A stretch of DNA of 64,000 nt, from NCBI GenBank assembly GCA_963575745.1, contig CAUYUJ010008569.1:104112-168111 (forward strand), given 5' to 3'. This DNA is from Prorocentrum cordatum (Eukaryota; Sar; Dinophyceae; Prorocentrales; Prorocentraceae). Below are positions 1-9,095 of this stretch, in pieces. Both the position numbers and the translations under genes were made by a program. The notes beneath the pieces are model-generated. The model made no database searches and was not told the DNA's origin. It worked only from the letters and a program-made list of their open reading frames with translations. Every line of letters begins with the position of its first letter. The first letter of the stretch is position 1.

Positions 1-53
1 TACTACGACTAAGACTACTACTACTACTACTACTACTCCTACTACACCTACTC

Positions 54-96
<43 letters not shown>

Positions 97-107
97 GGCT
101 ACTACGG

Positions 108-153
<46 letters not shown>

Positions 154-290
154 GACTACTACTACTACTACTACTTCTAGACTACTACTACTACTACTAC
201 TTCTAGTAGTAGTAGTACTGCTACTACTATTACTACTACTACTACTAGTACGACTACTACGACTACGGATAGTAAAGAATCATACGGATC
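1..290. repeat. (TAC)n microsatellite, imperfect
   Basis: An almost continuous run of TAC triplets with scattered point changes and two TTCTAG interruptions. It begins at the window edge, so its full length is not known. Homopolymer-like ORFs across it are by-products. Confidence 0.9.
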
Positions 291-1030
291 ATAGTGGACA
301 TAATGATACCAATTGTGAAAATAGTACTTCTGGTGCGAATGAGGATGAGGATGAGGATGATGATGATAATGAAGGAGATGATGTGAGAGAGACAGACAGA
401 GAGAGAGAGAGAGCTGGACCCTCTCTGTCCGCCTCACTGGCCCGCCACGGCCCCCTGACAAGCAGCCTCGTCTCAAGTCGCACAGCTCGAGCTTCTTGAA
501 GGGACGACTTCGGTGAAGGTTCCTCTCTTCTCCCTCCTCTCCATCCTCGGGCCCATAATGACTGCTTGGTGTTGTCCATGTTGCGTCATTTGTTTATGCT
601 CATGCGCCCGTGCGCAAGCTAGCGAGATTGCGCACCTAGTCCCCGCAACCCCATCGGTACCAGGATCCTTCTCGGCTTGAACCGTGGTAGCTGTGGCCCA
701 AAATGCTCAGCAACGCTGGGTTGCGCAAGAGAGCCTGGGCCACTACCGGGGGACGGTCTGTTCCTCGTCCTGCCTCTTCCCCCCGTTCCATTGGTTGGTG
801 CGCAGCATGCCGGAGGCCCTCCCCCTCTCGGTGGGGGGGCCGTCGGATCTCGTGGAGCGGCATGGACGGACTCCCGAAGGGGGAAGAGCGGGGTGAAGGA
901 CCTCAGCGTTAGAAACAAAAGAAAGGTCCCAGACGACGTGTTGCGTACGTAAGTCTTTCGGAAGAATGTCGACGCACCACAAATTGCACACAAAGACGGC
1001 GCGTACGAGGAGAGAAGCTGAGACAGCAAG
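291..1030. other. No recognisable gene; upstream flank of the SL-bearing ORF
   Basis: Mixed-composition DNA with a purine run (gagaga) near 390-415. Short overlapping ORFs occur on both strands around 620-950, but none shows a recognisable domain or consistent codon use. I see nothing further. Confidence 0.5.
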
Positions 1031-1052
1031 TCCGTATCCGTTTTGGCTCAGG
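1031..1052 (+). other. Relict dinoflagellate spliced-leader-like sequence
   Basis: The bases CCGTATCCGTTTTGGCTCAG match the canonical dinoflagellate spliced leader core CCGTAGCCATTTTGGCTCAA at 17 of 20 positions, and the base before it (T) fits the leader's degenerate first base. It lies 5' to and on the same strand as the intronless ORF starting at 1206. In dinoflagellates, genomic copies of a leader in front of a gene mark a processed mRNA that was reverse-transcribed and reinserted. A chance match is possible because three positions differ. Confidence 0.6.
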
Positions 1053-1205
1053 TGCCGTCGTTTTAGTTATCAGTGTGGTCATCTGCCACGTGGTGAAGGA
1101 ACATTTTGTGGTACATGTGTTCGCAATTCCGCAGTGGCTAATGCGTGCGTGGCGCAACCATCGCCGAGCCAATTAAGTCGGGACAGGAGAAGCGTGTTCG
1201 ATATT

Positions 1206-1919
1206 ATGTTTATGTCCGCCCCATCTAAACAAGGTGATCCATGTCGTGTTCCTTTGGTGAGATCCGAGACAATTGCTGCCTGCTTAGCACAGCAAAGGAT
1301 GCCTTTCGTGCTGGACTTGAATGTCGACTGCGAAGCGGCAGAGAGTGATGATGACAGATATGATGATTTCCTCAAAAAGTTAGGCTGGACCTCGAAGCCA
1401 TCATTCGCGACACCAGAGATTTCTTCTGCGAGAGGTCCAAATACAGCAAGCACGAAGGCTGCAGAAGCCCACGAGATTTTCCGCCGATGTCCGTTAGCTA
1501 TGTCCGCGTGCTGGCATGCCTTGTTGACTCCTGACGGGCTGGTGGGAGCATATTGTCGACGGAATTTCAGTGTCGTTTCCAAAGTTGGAATCGATATTTC
1601 ACCTCTCGCGTGGACTTCGACTGCAATTGATCGATTGCTTGCGCCGAATGGCGAAAGCAACATCTCTGCGGCCGACGATGTCGGTACATCTTTGTTGGCA
1701 AGTTGCACTCCGCCTCGGCATTACGCTACAGAAGACCTTGCTGGCGGTCTGGAAGAGGCGCTGAATTATTTTTACAACGATTTCGAAGCCACGAGCGCGC
1801 CCACCGAAATCACCCACCCTCTTCTTCTGCGCCATGCTTCCGCAGCAAAGGGTGACAGAGTGGAGAATGGCAGTTCACCTCCAGGTCCTTCACTCGGCGG
1901 CGCGCCCGGGGGGAAGTGA
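1206..1919 (+). CDS. Intronless hypothetical protein, possible retrogene
   Basis: An open frame of 237 codons from the first ATG after the relict spliced leader. The same frame is open back to an ATG at 966, but that stretch would translate the leader itself, so 1206 is preferred. The product has an acidic patch (ESDDDRYDDF) near residue 42 and several cysteines, with no signal peptide or membrane segment that I can see. I do not recognise the family. Base composition is lower in GC than the flanks and shows no triplet repeat, unlike most ORFs here. The last 25 or so codons and the stop lie in the left end of a palindromic element starting near 1894, so the original C-terminus has probably been replaced by the insertion. 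Confidence 0.55.
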   Translation: MFMSAPSKQGDPCRVPLVRSETIAACLAQQRMPFVLDLNVDCEAAESDDDRYDDFLKKLGWTSKPSFATPEISSARGPNTASTKAAEAHEIFRRCPLAMSACWHALLTPDGLVGAYCRRNFSVVSKVGIDISPLAWTSTAIDRLLAPNGESNISAADDVGTSLLASCTPPRHYATEDLAGGLEEALNYFYNDFEATSAPTEITHPLLLRHASAAKGDRVENGSSPPGPSLGGAPGGK

Positions 1920-2261
1920 GAGGGGGTGGGCCGTCTCGGAAGGCTCAGGGAGCCTCTGGCCTGTGAGAAGTTCTCTACGCCTTCTCCGCAGGCACGGACG
2001 GCTTCTCAAAAGGCCGGAGGGTTTCTGAGAAGCCCCGCCGCTTTCTCGGAAGGCTTGCCTTAAGTCGGGCCTGCCCCTCTACAGGAGGGATATCCAAAAA
2101 TAGTGAAAAAATAGTCTAAGAACGATTTTTGGTATTATTTTTAATTATTTTGAGATCATATTTTCTGTATTTGTCGTTTTTCGCCCAGAGTGCCCCTCTA
2201 GGGGGAAAGGCCCGACCTAAGGCGTGTCCCCTCTCCACCTCCCCCCTCGGCACGCCGCCGA
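1894..2261. mobile_element. Family P palindromic TIR element, split by an M1 element
   Basis: The left end (TCGGCGGCG, then GGGAAGTGAGAGGG) and the right end (CTCCACCTCCCCCCTCGG, then CGCCGCCGA) form the inverted termini seen in the copies at 10052 and 58764. Internal CTTCTSAGAAG palindromes are present. Flanks TTCAC (1889-1893) and TGCAC (2262-2266) agree at 4 of 5 bases, matching the 5-bp duplication size of the other copies. An M1 element occupies 2060-2220. Without it the copy is about 207 bp, close to the intact copies. Confidence 0.65.
2060..2220. mobile_element. M1 family TIR element, copy A (nested)
   Basis: The termini are TTAAGTCGGGC and its near-complement GCCCGACCTAA, followed inward by CCCCTCTACAGGAGG. 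The interior carries the family's AATAGTC motif. It sits inside the family P element at 1894-2261. Flanking octamers GGCTTGCC and GGCGTGTC agree at 6 of 8 positions, compatible with an aged 8-bp target-site duplication. No coding capacity. Confidence 0.75.
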
Positions 2262-2476
2262 TGCACCAGCGATCGGAGTCTATCTCCACGGGCGCTTGCC
2301 CACGCCGCAGGAGCGTGGCGTGGCCGCTGCCAGCAGCGAGGTGGCCGGCGCCGACGAGGCTCTTCTCCGAGGCAGCGTGTTCGAGTCTCTCCGTCTCAAC
2401 TCGGCGGCGCGCCGAGGGGGGGAGTTCGGTAGCAAAGCATGGGAGCTGGGTGTACCCTCCGAATTCCGTCTTTCGC

Positions 2477-2612
2477 GTCGACCAGCGTCGATTAGCATTT
2501 GGGAGTCGATGAGATAGCGCCGATGCAACGTCGGCGAGCTTCGATGAGCGTCGATTTAGCGCGGTTTAGCGTCGTCTAGCGTCGACTAGCGTCGATCAGC
2601 GTCGATTCGCGA
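2477..2612 (+). repeat. Degenerate 10-bp minisatellite GCGTCGAYTA
   Basis: GCGTCGACTA, GCGTCGATCA, GCGTCGATTC and similar decamers recur about ten times with substitutions, most regularly between 2545 and 2610. The 210 bases before it (2267-2476) hold a short open frame with no recognised domain. Confidence 0.7.
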
Positions 2613-2639
2613 GAGCCGACAAGATGGGCATGGGAGGCT

Positions 2640-3018
2640 CCCATGAGCCGCCACCGACAGGGAAGTGAGAGGGGGCAGGCCTTCTCAGAGGGCGGCGGGG
2701 CTTCTGAGAAGTCCTGCAGCCTCACGAGGAGCCATCTCTGGCCGTGGAGAATGCCATCGGAAGTTGTTGTCGGAAGGCTTGAGTCGGGCCTGTCCGTTCA
2801 CAGGAGGAATCTCCAGAAATAGTAATAAAAAATAGTCTGGGGACTATCTTTGGAGCATTCTTTGACCACTGTTGAGCACTTTCGGGGTATTCTCCAGCTT
2901 TCGTCGAAAATCCCCGTGTAGAGGGACACGCCCGACTCAACGGAAGGCTGGGGATCCGAGAGCCGCCTGCGAAGGCCCGCCGCCCCGGCCTTCCCCCCCT
3001 CTGGACGCGCGCCGCCGG
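2640..3018. mobile_element. Family P element, second copy, split by M1 copy B
   Basis: GGGAAGTGAGAGGGGGCAGG and CCTTCTCAGAGG at the left match the left end of the 10052 copy. After the M1 insertion, the segment CGGAAGGCTGGGGATCCGAG through CGCGCGCCGCCGG matches its right half. The outer ends are worn, so limits are approximate and no duplication is visible. It abuts the first recognisable codons of the JmjC-type gene. Confidence 0.55.
2779..2940. mobile_element. M1 family TIR element, copy B, with 8-bp TSD
   Basis: The termini are TTGAGTCGGGC and GCCCGACTCAA, exact complements over 11 bases. It is flanked by perfect direct repeats CGGAAGGC at 2771-2778 and 2941-2948, the clearest target-site duplication of the family. 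The interior carries AATAGTCTGGGGAC, shared with the other copies. Joining the flanks restores a continuous family P sequence, which confirms insertion. Confidence 0.85.
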
Positions 3019-3020
3019 CC

Positions 3021-3503
3021 AACCACCCCCACGTCTTCGGGGCGGTGTCGTACCGCACGTCCCTCTACGCGAGCCGGCGCGGGATGCAGACGAACCTGCA
3101 CTGCGACCAGCACAGCGGCTTCCTGGTGCAGGTCGTCGGCTCGAAGCGGGTCGTGCTCGTGGGGGCGGGGCCCCCCTCCGACGTCGCGGCCAGGGAGGCG
3201 CGGAGGGCGCTGCGCTGCAGGCACTGGGGCGATCTGCGTGCCCCCGTGAATCGCAGGTCTTGGCACCACGACGGCCTGCCAGACGTGCCCGTGGCCGATT
3301 GGGCGGGGCTCGCGAACGGCGGGCCTTTTGGGCCGAGCAGTTTGGGAGCGAGGATTGGGCTGGGGCAGATCGCGGAGGTCGAGCTGCAACCTGGGCAGGC
3401 GCTCTACATACCCAAGGGGGTGTTCCACGATGTGCTCTCAAGGGGCGTCGATGGCCTGCAGTCGGACGAGACGCTGGGCCTCGTACTCAGATGCTTCGAC
3501 TGA
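3021..3503 (+). CDS. JmjC/cupin-type Fe(II)/2-oxoglutarate oxygenase, 3' part
   Basis: This is the terminal coding segment of a likely Fe(II)- and 2-oxoglutarate-dependent oxygenase of the JmjC/cupin_8 group, enzymes that hydroxylate or demethylate proteins. The frame shows the H-x-D metal motif (NLHCD; His codon 3099, Asp codon 3105), then FLVQVVGSKRVVLV, the usual strand after the motif. The C-terminal cupin strand LQPGQALYIPKGVFHDV supplies the distal His (codon 3426). Spacing between the motifs, about 107 residues, suits JMJD5-like proteins. The segment ends in TGA at 3501. The N-terminus is not found: upstream lies a family P element, so an intron or truncation is likely. No ATG start is claimed. 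Which substrate it acts on cannot be told. Confidence 0.65.
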   Translation, partial: NHPHVFGAVSYRTSLYASRRGMQTNLHCDQHSGFLVQVVGSKRVVLVGAGPPSDVAAREARRALRCRHWGDLRAPVNRRSWHHDGLPDVPVADWAGLANGGPFGPSSLGARIGLGQIAEVELQPGQALYIPKGVFHDVLSRGVDGLQSDETLGLVLRCFD

Positions 3504-3529
3504 ACTTATGGCGTGGATCAGCCTCATCG

Positions 3530-3667
3530 GAGCAAATCGCGGAGGTCCAAGTGCGGCCTGGAATGGCGCTCGCCCTACCCACAGGGGCGTTCCACGACGT
3601 GTTCTTGCCAGGCGTCGATGGCCAGCAGTCAGACGGGGCGCTGGGTCGGATGAGGTGTTTCGTCTGA
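3530..3667 (+). pseudogene. Decayed tandem copy of the JmjC C-terminal segment
   Basis: Twenty-six bases after the stop of the JmjC-type gene, the frame reads EQIAEVQVRPGMALALPTGA then FHDVF, GVDGQQSD and RCFV before a TGA. It matches, residue by residue, the preceding IAEVELQPGQALYIPKGVFH, GVDGLQSD and RCFD. It is a diverged duplicate of the last ~45 codons. It lacks the upstream H-x-D half and cannot make an enzyme alone. It could instead be an alternative 3' exon. Confidence 0.65.
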
Positions 3668-3874
3668 GCTCGTGGCGCGGAGCGGATTTCAAAGACCACG
3701 CAGATGTGAGAACGGGGCTAGCATTCGACGAAGGTCGAGACATATTGAAGAGAGAGAAAGAGATAACACAAACAGAAGCCTTGTATCGAGGGGAATGAGG
3801 CCGGCACCTGGTTACAGCCGAGGGGGATTGAACAGGAGCAGAGACAGATCAGGATAGCCAAGGAAAGGGGAGAG

Positions 3875-4932
3875 GTGGAGGAGGAGGAGGAGGAGGAGGA
3901 GGAGGAGGAGGAGGAGGAGAGCCTTTCGCACCTTTCCTTTGATGGAACCCCTGAGTGCAAGCTCAACCCCACCTGGAGGAGGAGGAGGAGGTGGAGGGGT
4001 AGAAGGAGGAGTAGGATCACGACGAAGAGGCATGGATGACGGGGAAAGAGACGGAGGAGCATGAGATGGAACAAGGAGGGGGAGGAGGAGGAGGAGGAGA
4101 AGGAGGAGGAGGAGGAGGAGGAGGAGGAGGGGGAGGAGCAGCAACAGGAGCAGCAGCAGGAGGAGGAATAGCAGCATGAGGAGGACGAGCAGCAGCAGGA
4201 GGAGGAGGAGGAAGAAGAGGATCAGGAGGAGGAGCGGTAGGACAAAGGACAGGCGGGGCGGGTAGGGGAGGGTTTCATTGACGCCTCGGGAAGGGGGGTT
4301 GCAGAGGGGGGGGGGGGGGGAGGGCGGCGAGGAGGTGGTGCAGGGTGAGAATGCGGACGACAATGAGGTGGTGCAGGGGGAGGTGGTGCAAGGGGAGGCG
4401 AAGGACGACGACGGTAAGGTGGAGGGCGACGACAATGAGGCGGATGACGGGGACGATCAGGAGGGTCGGGGGAAGCAGGCGGATGGGCAGGAGGAGGGCG
4501 AGGAGAGGCTCGGTCGAGAGGAGAGGCTCGTCCACCCCGTGGATCCCAGGCGCCCTCTGCGACGATGCGCTGCACCGGGAAGCGCCGCCGCGTCGCCTCG
4601 TCGTCGTCCGCTCCTCCTCGCTCTGTCAGTCCCGCTGTAACCGCGAGGAAGAGGAGGAGGAGGAGGAGGAGGAGGAGGAAGAGCAGGAGGAGGAGGAGGA
4701 GGCGGAGGAGGCGGAGGAGGAAGAGAAGGAGAAGGAGGGGGGGAGGGAGGAGGAGGAGGAGGAGAGGAGGAGGAGGAGGAGGAGGCGGAGCAGCAAGAGG
4801 AGGAGGAGGGGCGAGCTTATTCTCCGCCGAGAGACAAGGAGGAAGGAGGAGGAGGGGAGGAGGAGGAGGAGGAGGAGAAGGAGGAGGAGGAGGAGGCGGA
4901 GCAGCAGGAGGAGGAGGAGGGGCGAGCTTGTT
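3875..4932. repeat. (GGA)n-rich low-complexity block
   Basis: Long GGA runs (3875-3919, 4075-4215, 4640-4925) are separated by GA/GC-rich linkers. A near-duplicate pair (GGCGGAGCAGCAAGAGGAGG at 4785 and its counterpart at 4896) shows local tandem duplication. Glu-, Arg- and Gly-rich ORFs here are repeat translations. Bases 3668-3874 hold nothing recognisable. Confidence 0.85.
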
Positions 4933-5436
4933 CACCGCCGAGAGAAACAGAGGGGGCAGTGCAAACCCAAAGGCCTCCAGAGGTTATTGTGTAGTCCGTC
5001 TTGTTGCCGTCGTTCTCGACTTTCTGACCAGTCTCCCGCCCCCCCTGCCCCCTTGCCGTTGGGCCTCGCCGTGGGCCAACAGTGTTGTTTGAGGCGTTTC
5101 TCCTGTGGGTCCTCGCTCCAGATACACCAGGAGGGCACTTGCTGCTCACCACTATCCTCTTTTCCCTCTCCTCCCCTTACTTTCTCTGTCTACCTTTCTT
5201 TCCCGTTCTCTCTAAGTATTTCTCTCTCTCTCTCTCTCGCTATCTCTCCCTTTGTGTTCCTCTTCCCTCCTTCTGCTCGCTCATGTTGGCTCGCGCATCT
5301 TGGTGATGCCAAACGTTGGAATACCCCTCACTCTTACCCCGCAATTGCGGATAAGAGTGAGGGGGCGGGCGCCGGCGACACGGGCGTCGTCGAGCTGGCG
5401 GACCTAGTGCCCCCCACCTTCCTTGTCGATGGCGCT
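4933..5436. other. No gene seen; pyrimidine-rich stretch
   Basis: Contains a CT-rich run (about 5150-5275, with CTCTCTCTCTCT). No exon was recognised. It leads into the pure CTC tract. Confidence 0.4.
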
Positions 5437-5548
5437 CTCCTCCTCCTCCTCCTCCTCCTCCTCCTCCTCCTCCTCCTCCTCCTCCTCCTCCTCCTCCTCC
5501 TCCTCCTCCTCCTCCTCCTCCTCCTCCTCCTCCTCCTCCTCCTCCTCT
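5437..5548 (+). repeat. (CTC)n pure microsatellite
   Basis: About 37 uninterrupted CTC triplets. The lack of interruptions implies recent expansion compared with the imperfect tracts elsewhere. Bases 5549-5799 downstream show nothing recognisable. Confidence 0.95.
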
Positions 5549-5799
5549 TTCTCCCCATTATCCTTACATCCTCTCTTCTTCCGCGTCCCCCTCGTTCCCT
5601 GTTTACTCCTCCTGCCTCCCCCTCCTTTTCCCAAGATCACGGGAACGCAATCTTCTGTTCCACTTTATGCTCCCCGACTTCTCTGATCAAAGCAACTCGC
5701 CAGGGCAAAGCTGCTGGACGGCTTGGTGTGGATGCGTGGGGCTTGAAGAGGTCGTTGCGGGCTCAGACGGCAGACAAAAATCCGCCGCCGCGCTTGTGC

Positions 5800-6210
5800 G
5801 GCATTGGTTTGTTCAGTGAACGTGGCTTGGGTCGCGGGCTGGGTCGCGGGCTCTCGACCTCCACTTGGACGGAATGCAAAAACAGCCCGCCGCAGGCGCC
5901 GAAAAAAATGGTTTGTACACTGAACGTGGTTTGGGTCGCGGGTTGGCCGCGGGTTTTCCACCGGGAACGAATGCAGAGGATGCCCGCCGCAGGCACCGAT
6001 AACATTTGTTTGTGCCCTGAACGTGTTCGCGGGGGGGGCGCGTGCTCTCCACCTGAAACGAATGCAAAAGATGCCCGCCGCAGGCGCCGAAAAATGTGGT
6101 TTGTACCCTGAACGCGGTTTGGGTCGCAGGTTGGTCGCGAGTTGGTCGCGGGGTGGGTTGCGGGCTCTCCACCTGGAAGGAGTGCAAAAAACCAGCCCCA
6201 GGCGCCAAAA
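5800..6210 (+). repeat. Tandem repeat of about 90 bp
   Basis: Five diverged units, each with TGAACGTGGTTTGGGTCGCG, a run of GGGTCGC words, CTCCACCTGGAA, GAATGCAAAA and CCCGCCGCAGGCGCCGAAAA. The last unit passes directly into the 11-bp minisatellite, which is built from the GGGTCGC words of this unit. Confidence 0.85.
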
Positions 6211-6565
6211 ATGGTGCGGGTGGGTCGCGAGGTGGGTCGCGGGTGGGTCGCGGGTGGGTCGCGGGTGGGTCGCGGGTGGGTCGCGGGTGGGTCGCGGGTG
6301 GGCCGCGGGCGGGTCGCGGGGTGGGTCGCGGGTGGGTCGCGGGTGGGTCGCGGGCGGGTCGCGGGGTGGGTCGTTGGGTGGGTCGCGGGGCGGGTCGCGG
6401 GTGGGTCGCGGGTGGGTCGCGGGTGGGTCGCGGGGTGGTCGTGGGGTGGGTCGCGGGGTGGGTCGCGGGTTGGGTCGCGGGTGGGTCGCGGGTGGGTCGC
6501 GCGTGGGTCGCGGGGTGGGTCGCGGGGTGGGTCGAGGGGCGGGTGGCGGGGCGGGTGGCGGGTGG
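6211..6565 (+). repeat. 11-bp minisatellite GGGTGGGTCGC
   Basis: About 30 units of GGGTGGGTCGC with one-base length variants. The G-run pattern (GGG separated by 1 to 4 bases) is compatible with G-quadruplex formation on the + strand. Gly/Arg/Val-rich ORFs across it are artefacts. Confidence 0.9.
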
Positions 6566-6572
6566 GACGACG

Positions 6573-6581
6573 ACAACAAGC

Positions 6582-6624
<43 letters not shown>

Positions 6625-6674
6625 CCAACACCAACACCAACACCAACACCAACAATAACAACAACAACAACAAC

Positions 6675-6714
<40 letters not shown>

Positions 6715-6716
6715 TA
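6573..6716 (+). repeat. (CAA)n / CAACAC microsatellite
   Basis: CAA triplets, a CACCAA hexamer section (6623-6652), then CAA triplets again. It follows the 11-bp minisatellite with only a few bases between. Confidence 0.9.
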
Positions 6717-7974
6717 CTAGCACGTGGGGACACTCCGTTCTCACCAGTGCCAGGGTTTTCATAGGAGGCGGGCAATACCCCCACTTTGTGGGGGGGCCGG
6801 TTCAAGCTCTACCAAATTTCCAAACGACTCTTCGCCACCACCCACACCCAGCTTCCCGCCCTATGACGTTCGGACACTTCACTTCGTGGCATGCGGACGA
6901 CCGTGGCTACTATTCAGGGCCCCGCGGCCGACGACGACGGCGTGCGCGCGCGAAGAAAAAACGAATGTGTCCCGCATGGTATTATTTGACAGGGATGATG
7001 GCCCTGGCAGGTGCGCAACCGTTGTCGCAGAAGTTCGAAAAAGTTGCTCGCAAAAGCCCGTTTGACAGAAATGTTTAAAAAGTGTTGGGTTTCCTACGAA
7101 TCCGCAAGAGCGCGCGGGATGAGATTTTGACATTTTTTTGTTGAAAAACCATTGGTTTTTTGATGTTTTTATGTTAAAATCGCTCCGAACACTAAGCTTT
7201 TGGAAGGATTTCGTCTTGCGCGCGCGAATGTCCACTTTACCTTATTTTTTGCAAGGGATTCTTGAAATTTGATTATATTAGAACAAGAAATGTCATTTTA
7301 TAGTGTTTTTTGCAAGGGAAAACGGATTACAACAAAACAACCGGATCTTGATCACATCGTATTACCTGAGGCTTCCTCACGAAAATGATGAAAATGTAGC
7401 TGCGGCCAAGGCGGCGCAGGGGGGCCGTGCACCAGGGGCCCCAACAATAATTATTCTTTAGAATTAATAATGTTCAACAACAACAACAGCAACAACAACA
7501 ACAACAGCAATAATCCGCACCGCGGAATCACGCTTCAGCCACGCACCCATGGACAGTGAACGACCGCTCGGCCCCTTCATTCTGATGTAAATGTCATTGC
7601 TTTTCCAGGGTGTCCAGCGGGGCGCGGGCACACGCAGATGCCGCTAGGGCTCCGCCCCCCAGGGGCCCTGCCAGGCGTGAGTTTGCCAGGGTTCTGCGAG
7701 GTCCCCGTGTATCCACCAGCCCATCCCGCGACCAGTGCATCGCTCGTGGTTGCGGGGTCTCGCGCTCAATCACCTCGACTGGCGTGGTGCGGTGTCGTCC
7801 GGTGGCGTGGGGTCGAGCCCGATGCGGCCAAGCGGCGCTGAGGCACGTGTGCCGATCTGGTGTTGCCAGTACTATCCAGCTACCTGTTGCAGGTATCGGC
7901 CACCGCGGCACCCCAGCATTCTGGGTGGAGAAAACGCGCGACAGCTCGTGTCTTCAGTCGTGGAGGGCCGTGAT
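6717..7974. other. No gene recognised; locally AT-rich
   Basis: A drop in GC at 7070-7340 stands out against the GC-rich surroundings. A short CAA/CAG tract lies at 7470-7512. Around 7611-7650, GTCCAGCGGGGC followed by CACGCAGATG resembles one unit of the array at 12130-12600. No supported coding sequence. Confidence 0.45.
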
Positions 7975-8036
7975 GAGGAGGATGAGGAGCAGGAGGAGGA
8001 GGAGGAGGAGGAGGAGGAGGAGGAGGAGGAGGAGGA
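7975..8036 (+). repeat. (GGA)n microsatellite
   Basis: About 20 nearly uninterrupted GGA triplets. Confidence 0.9.
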
Positions 8037-8040
8037 AGGC

Positions 8041-8319
8041 CGTCGCGCGTGACGCCCTTCGTCTTCCCTGCTCGAGGAGCGCTTGTGGGCCTCGTTTTGG
8101 CCGCTTCGGGGGTCCCTCGGGCCGTCCTGGGGCCTGCTCAGGCCGTCTTGGGGCCCTCTCGGGCTGTCTTGGGGCCCTCTCGGCAGTACGGTGGGGTGCC
8201 CGGGGGGGGCCGTCTTGGGGCCGGCCAGGGAAGCCTTCTGAGGCCGTCGTGGGCCTCCACGGGAGGGGCCTGCGTGGGCCGTCTTGGAGGCCTCGTGGGG
8301 TCCTCGTGGAATCCTCTGT
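8041..8319 (+). repeat. Degenerate GGCC-TCTTGGGGCC low-complexity repeat
   Basis: Words such as GTCTTGGGGCCCTCTCGGG recur every 20-30 bases with many changes. The same vocabulary fills 8552-8860, 10680-11080 and 20040-20620. No regular period. Likely a decayed minisatellite. Confidence 0.65.
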
Positions 8320-8551
8320 CAAGCAGTGGCGAGGCGTCCCAGCTTGCCTCCAGGCCTACCAAAGGATGCTCTAAGAGCCGTTCGTGGTCCGCACGAAATG
8401 CTATCAAAACATTTCTGGCTGGGACTGTCTTGTTTGAACACATCCGTTTTGCGTTCTAGGAACATTGTTGCTATTATTAGGCCGTTTTTTGGTTCTCAGA
8501 ACATGTCGTGGTTGGCCTATAGGAATACCGGGACGGTCGGTCCCTGCTCAG
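8320..8551. mobile_element. Family S TIR element, copy 1
   Basis: The outer block CAAGCAGTGGCGAGGCGTCC is followed by AGGCCTACCAAAGGATGCTC. The distal end TTCTCAGAACATGTCGTGGT plus TGGCCTAT gives the inverted counterpart. It closes with GGGACGGTCGGTCCCTGCTC, itself a small hairpin. Two other copies lie at 47037 and 59852. No coding capacity. Confidence 0.75.
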
Positions 8552-8947
8552 TTATTGTCCCATCTTTGGACCCTCGTTGGGGCCTCTTGGGCCGTTTTAG
8601 GGCCGTCGAGGAGGCTTCTTGGCCCGTCTTGGGCTGCCGGAAGCCAGAACAGGCGAGAATGGCGAACCTCACCCCAAAAAAACGTGGGCAAGCAGTGATG
8701 CTGACTTGTTCGGGGGCCCTGTCGGAGGTCCTCGTGGGGCTCTCTTGGGCCCTCTAGGAGGCATCTGGGGCCGCCTTAGGGCCATAGTCGGCGACCTGGG
8801 GGCGCCCTGGCCCGTCCTCGCAGCATCTTGGGCCACCTTGGCTGCCTTGGTTGCCTTGGCTGCCGCCGTCTGCGTGCACGATGGCTCGGGGCCTCGAGCG
8901 TGCGCAGAGCCTGCGTGCTTTTCGTAATGGGGGGTCGTGGCCTCGGG
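8552..8947 (+). repeat. Degenerate GGCC-TCTTGGG low-complexity repeat
   Basis: Same word family as 8041-8319, with GGGCCGTTTTAGGGCCGTC and CTTGGCTGCCTTGG near-repeats. No gene recognised. Confidence 0.6.
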
Positions 8948-9095
8948 TAGAGTCAGGCATGTTCCCCTCTACAGGAGGAGCATCGAAACATAGTCAAGAA
9001 AATGGATGGCGTCGATTGTCCTGTTCTAGCATTGCTGATGATTTGGGAATCTGTGTTGACTAGTTTCCGCCTTCAGGAGGACATGCCCGACCTAA
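8948..9095. mobile_element. M1 family TIR element, copy C, with 8-bp TSD
   Basis: The termini are TAGAGTCAGGCATG and CATGCCCGACCTAA, with CCCTCTACAGGAGG inside. Flanks GCCTCGGG (8940-8947) and GCCTGGGG (9096-9103) match at 7 of 8 bases, supporting an 8-bp target-site duplication. Confidence 0.8.

Noticed and set aside
2224-2517. 97-codon frame upstream of the JmjC-type gene, as a possible N-terminal exon
   Set aside because: It overlaps the end of a family P element and a decamer minisatellite, and has no cupin motif.
4345-6111. A 588-codon open frame on the + strand
   Set aside because: It runs through GGA and CTC microsatellites and unrelated repeats. The product is Glu/Arg then Leu homopolymer, with no domain.
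6096-6764. Gly/Arg/Val repeat protein
   Set aside because: Frames across the 11-bp minisatellite; the frame changes with unit-length variants.
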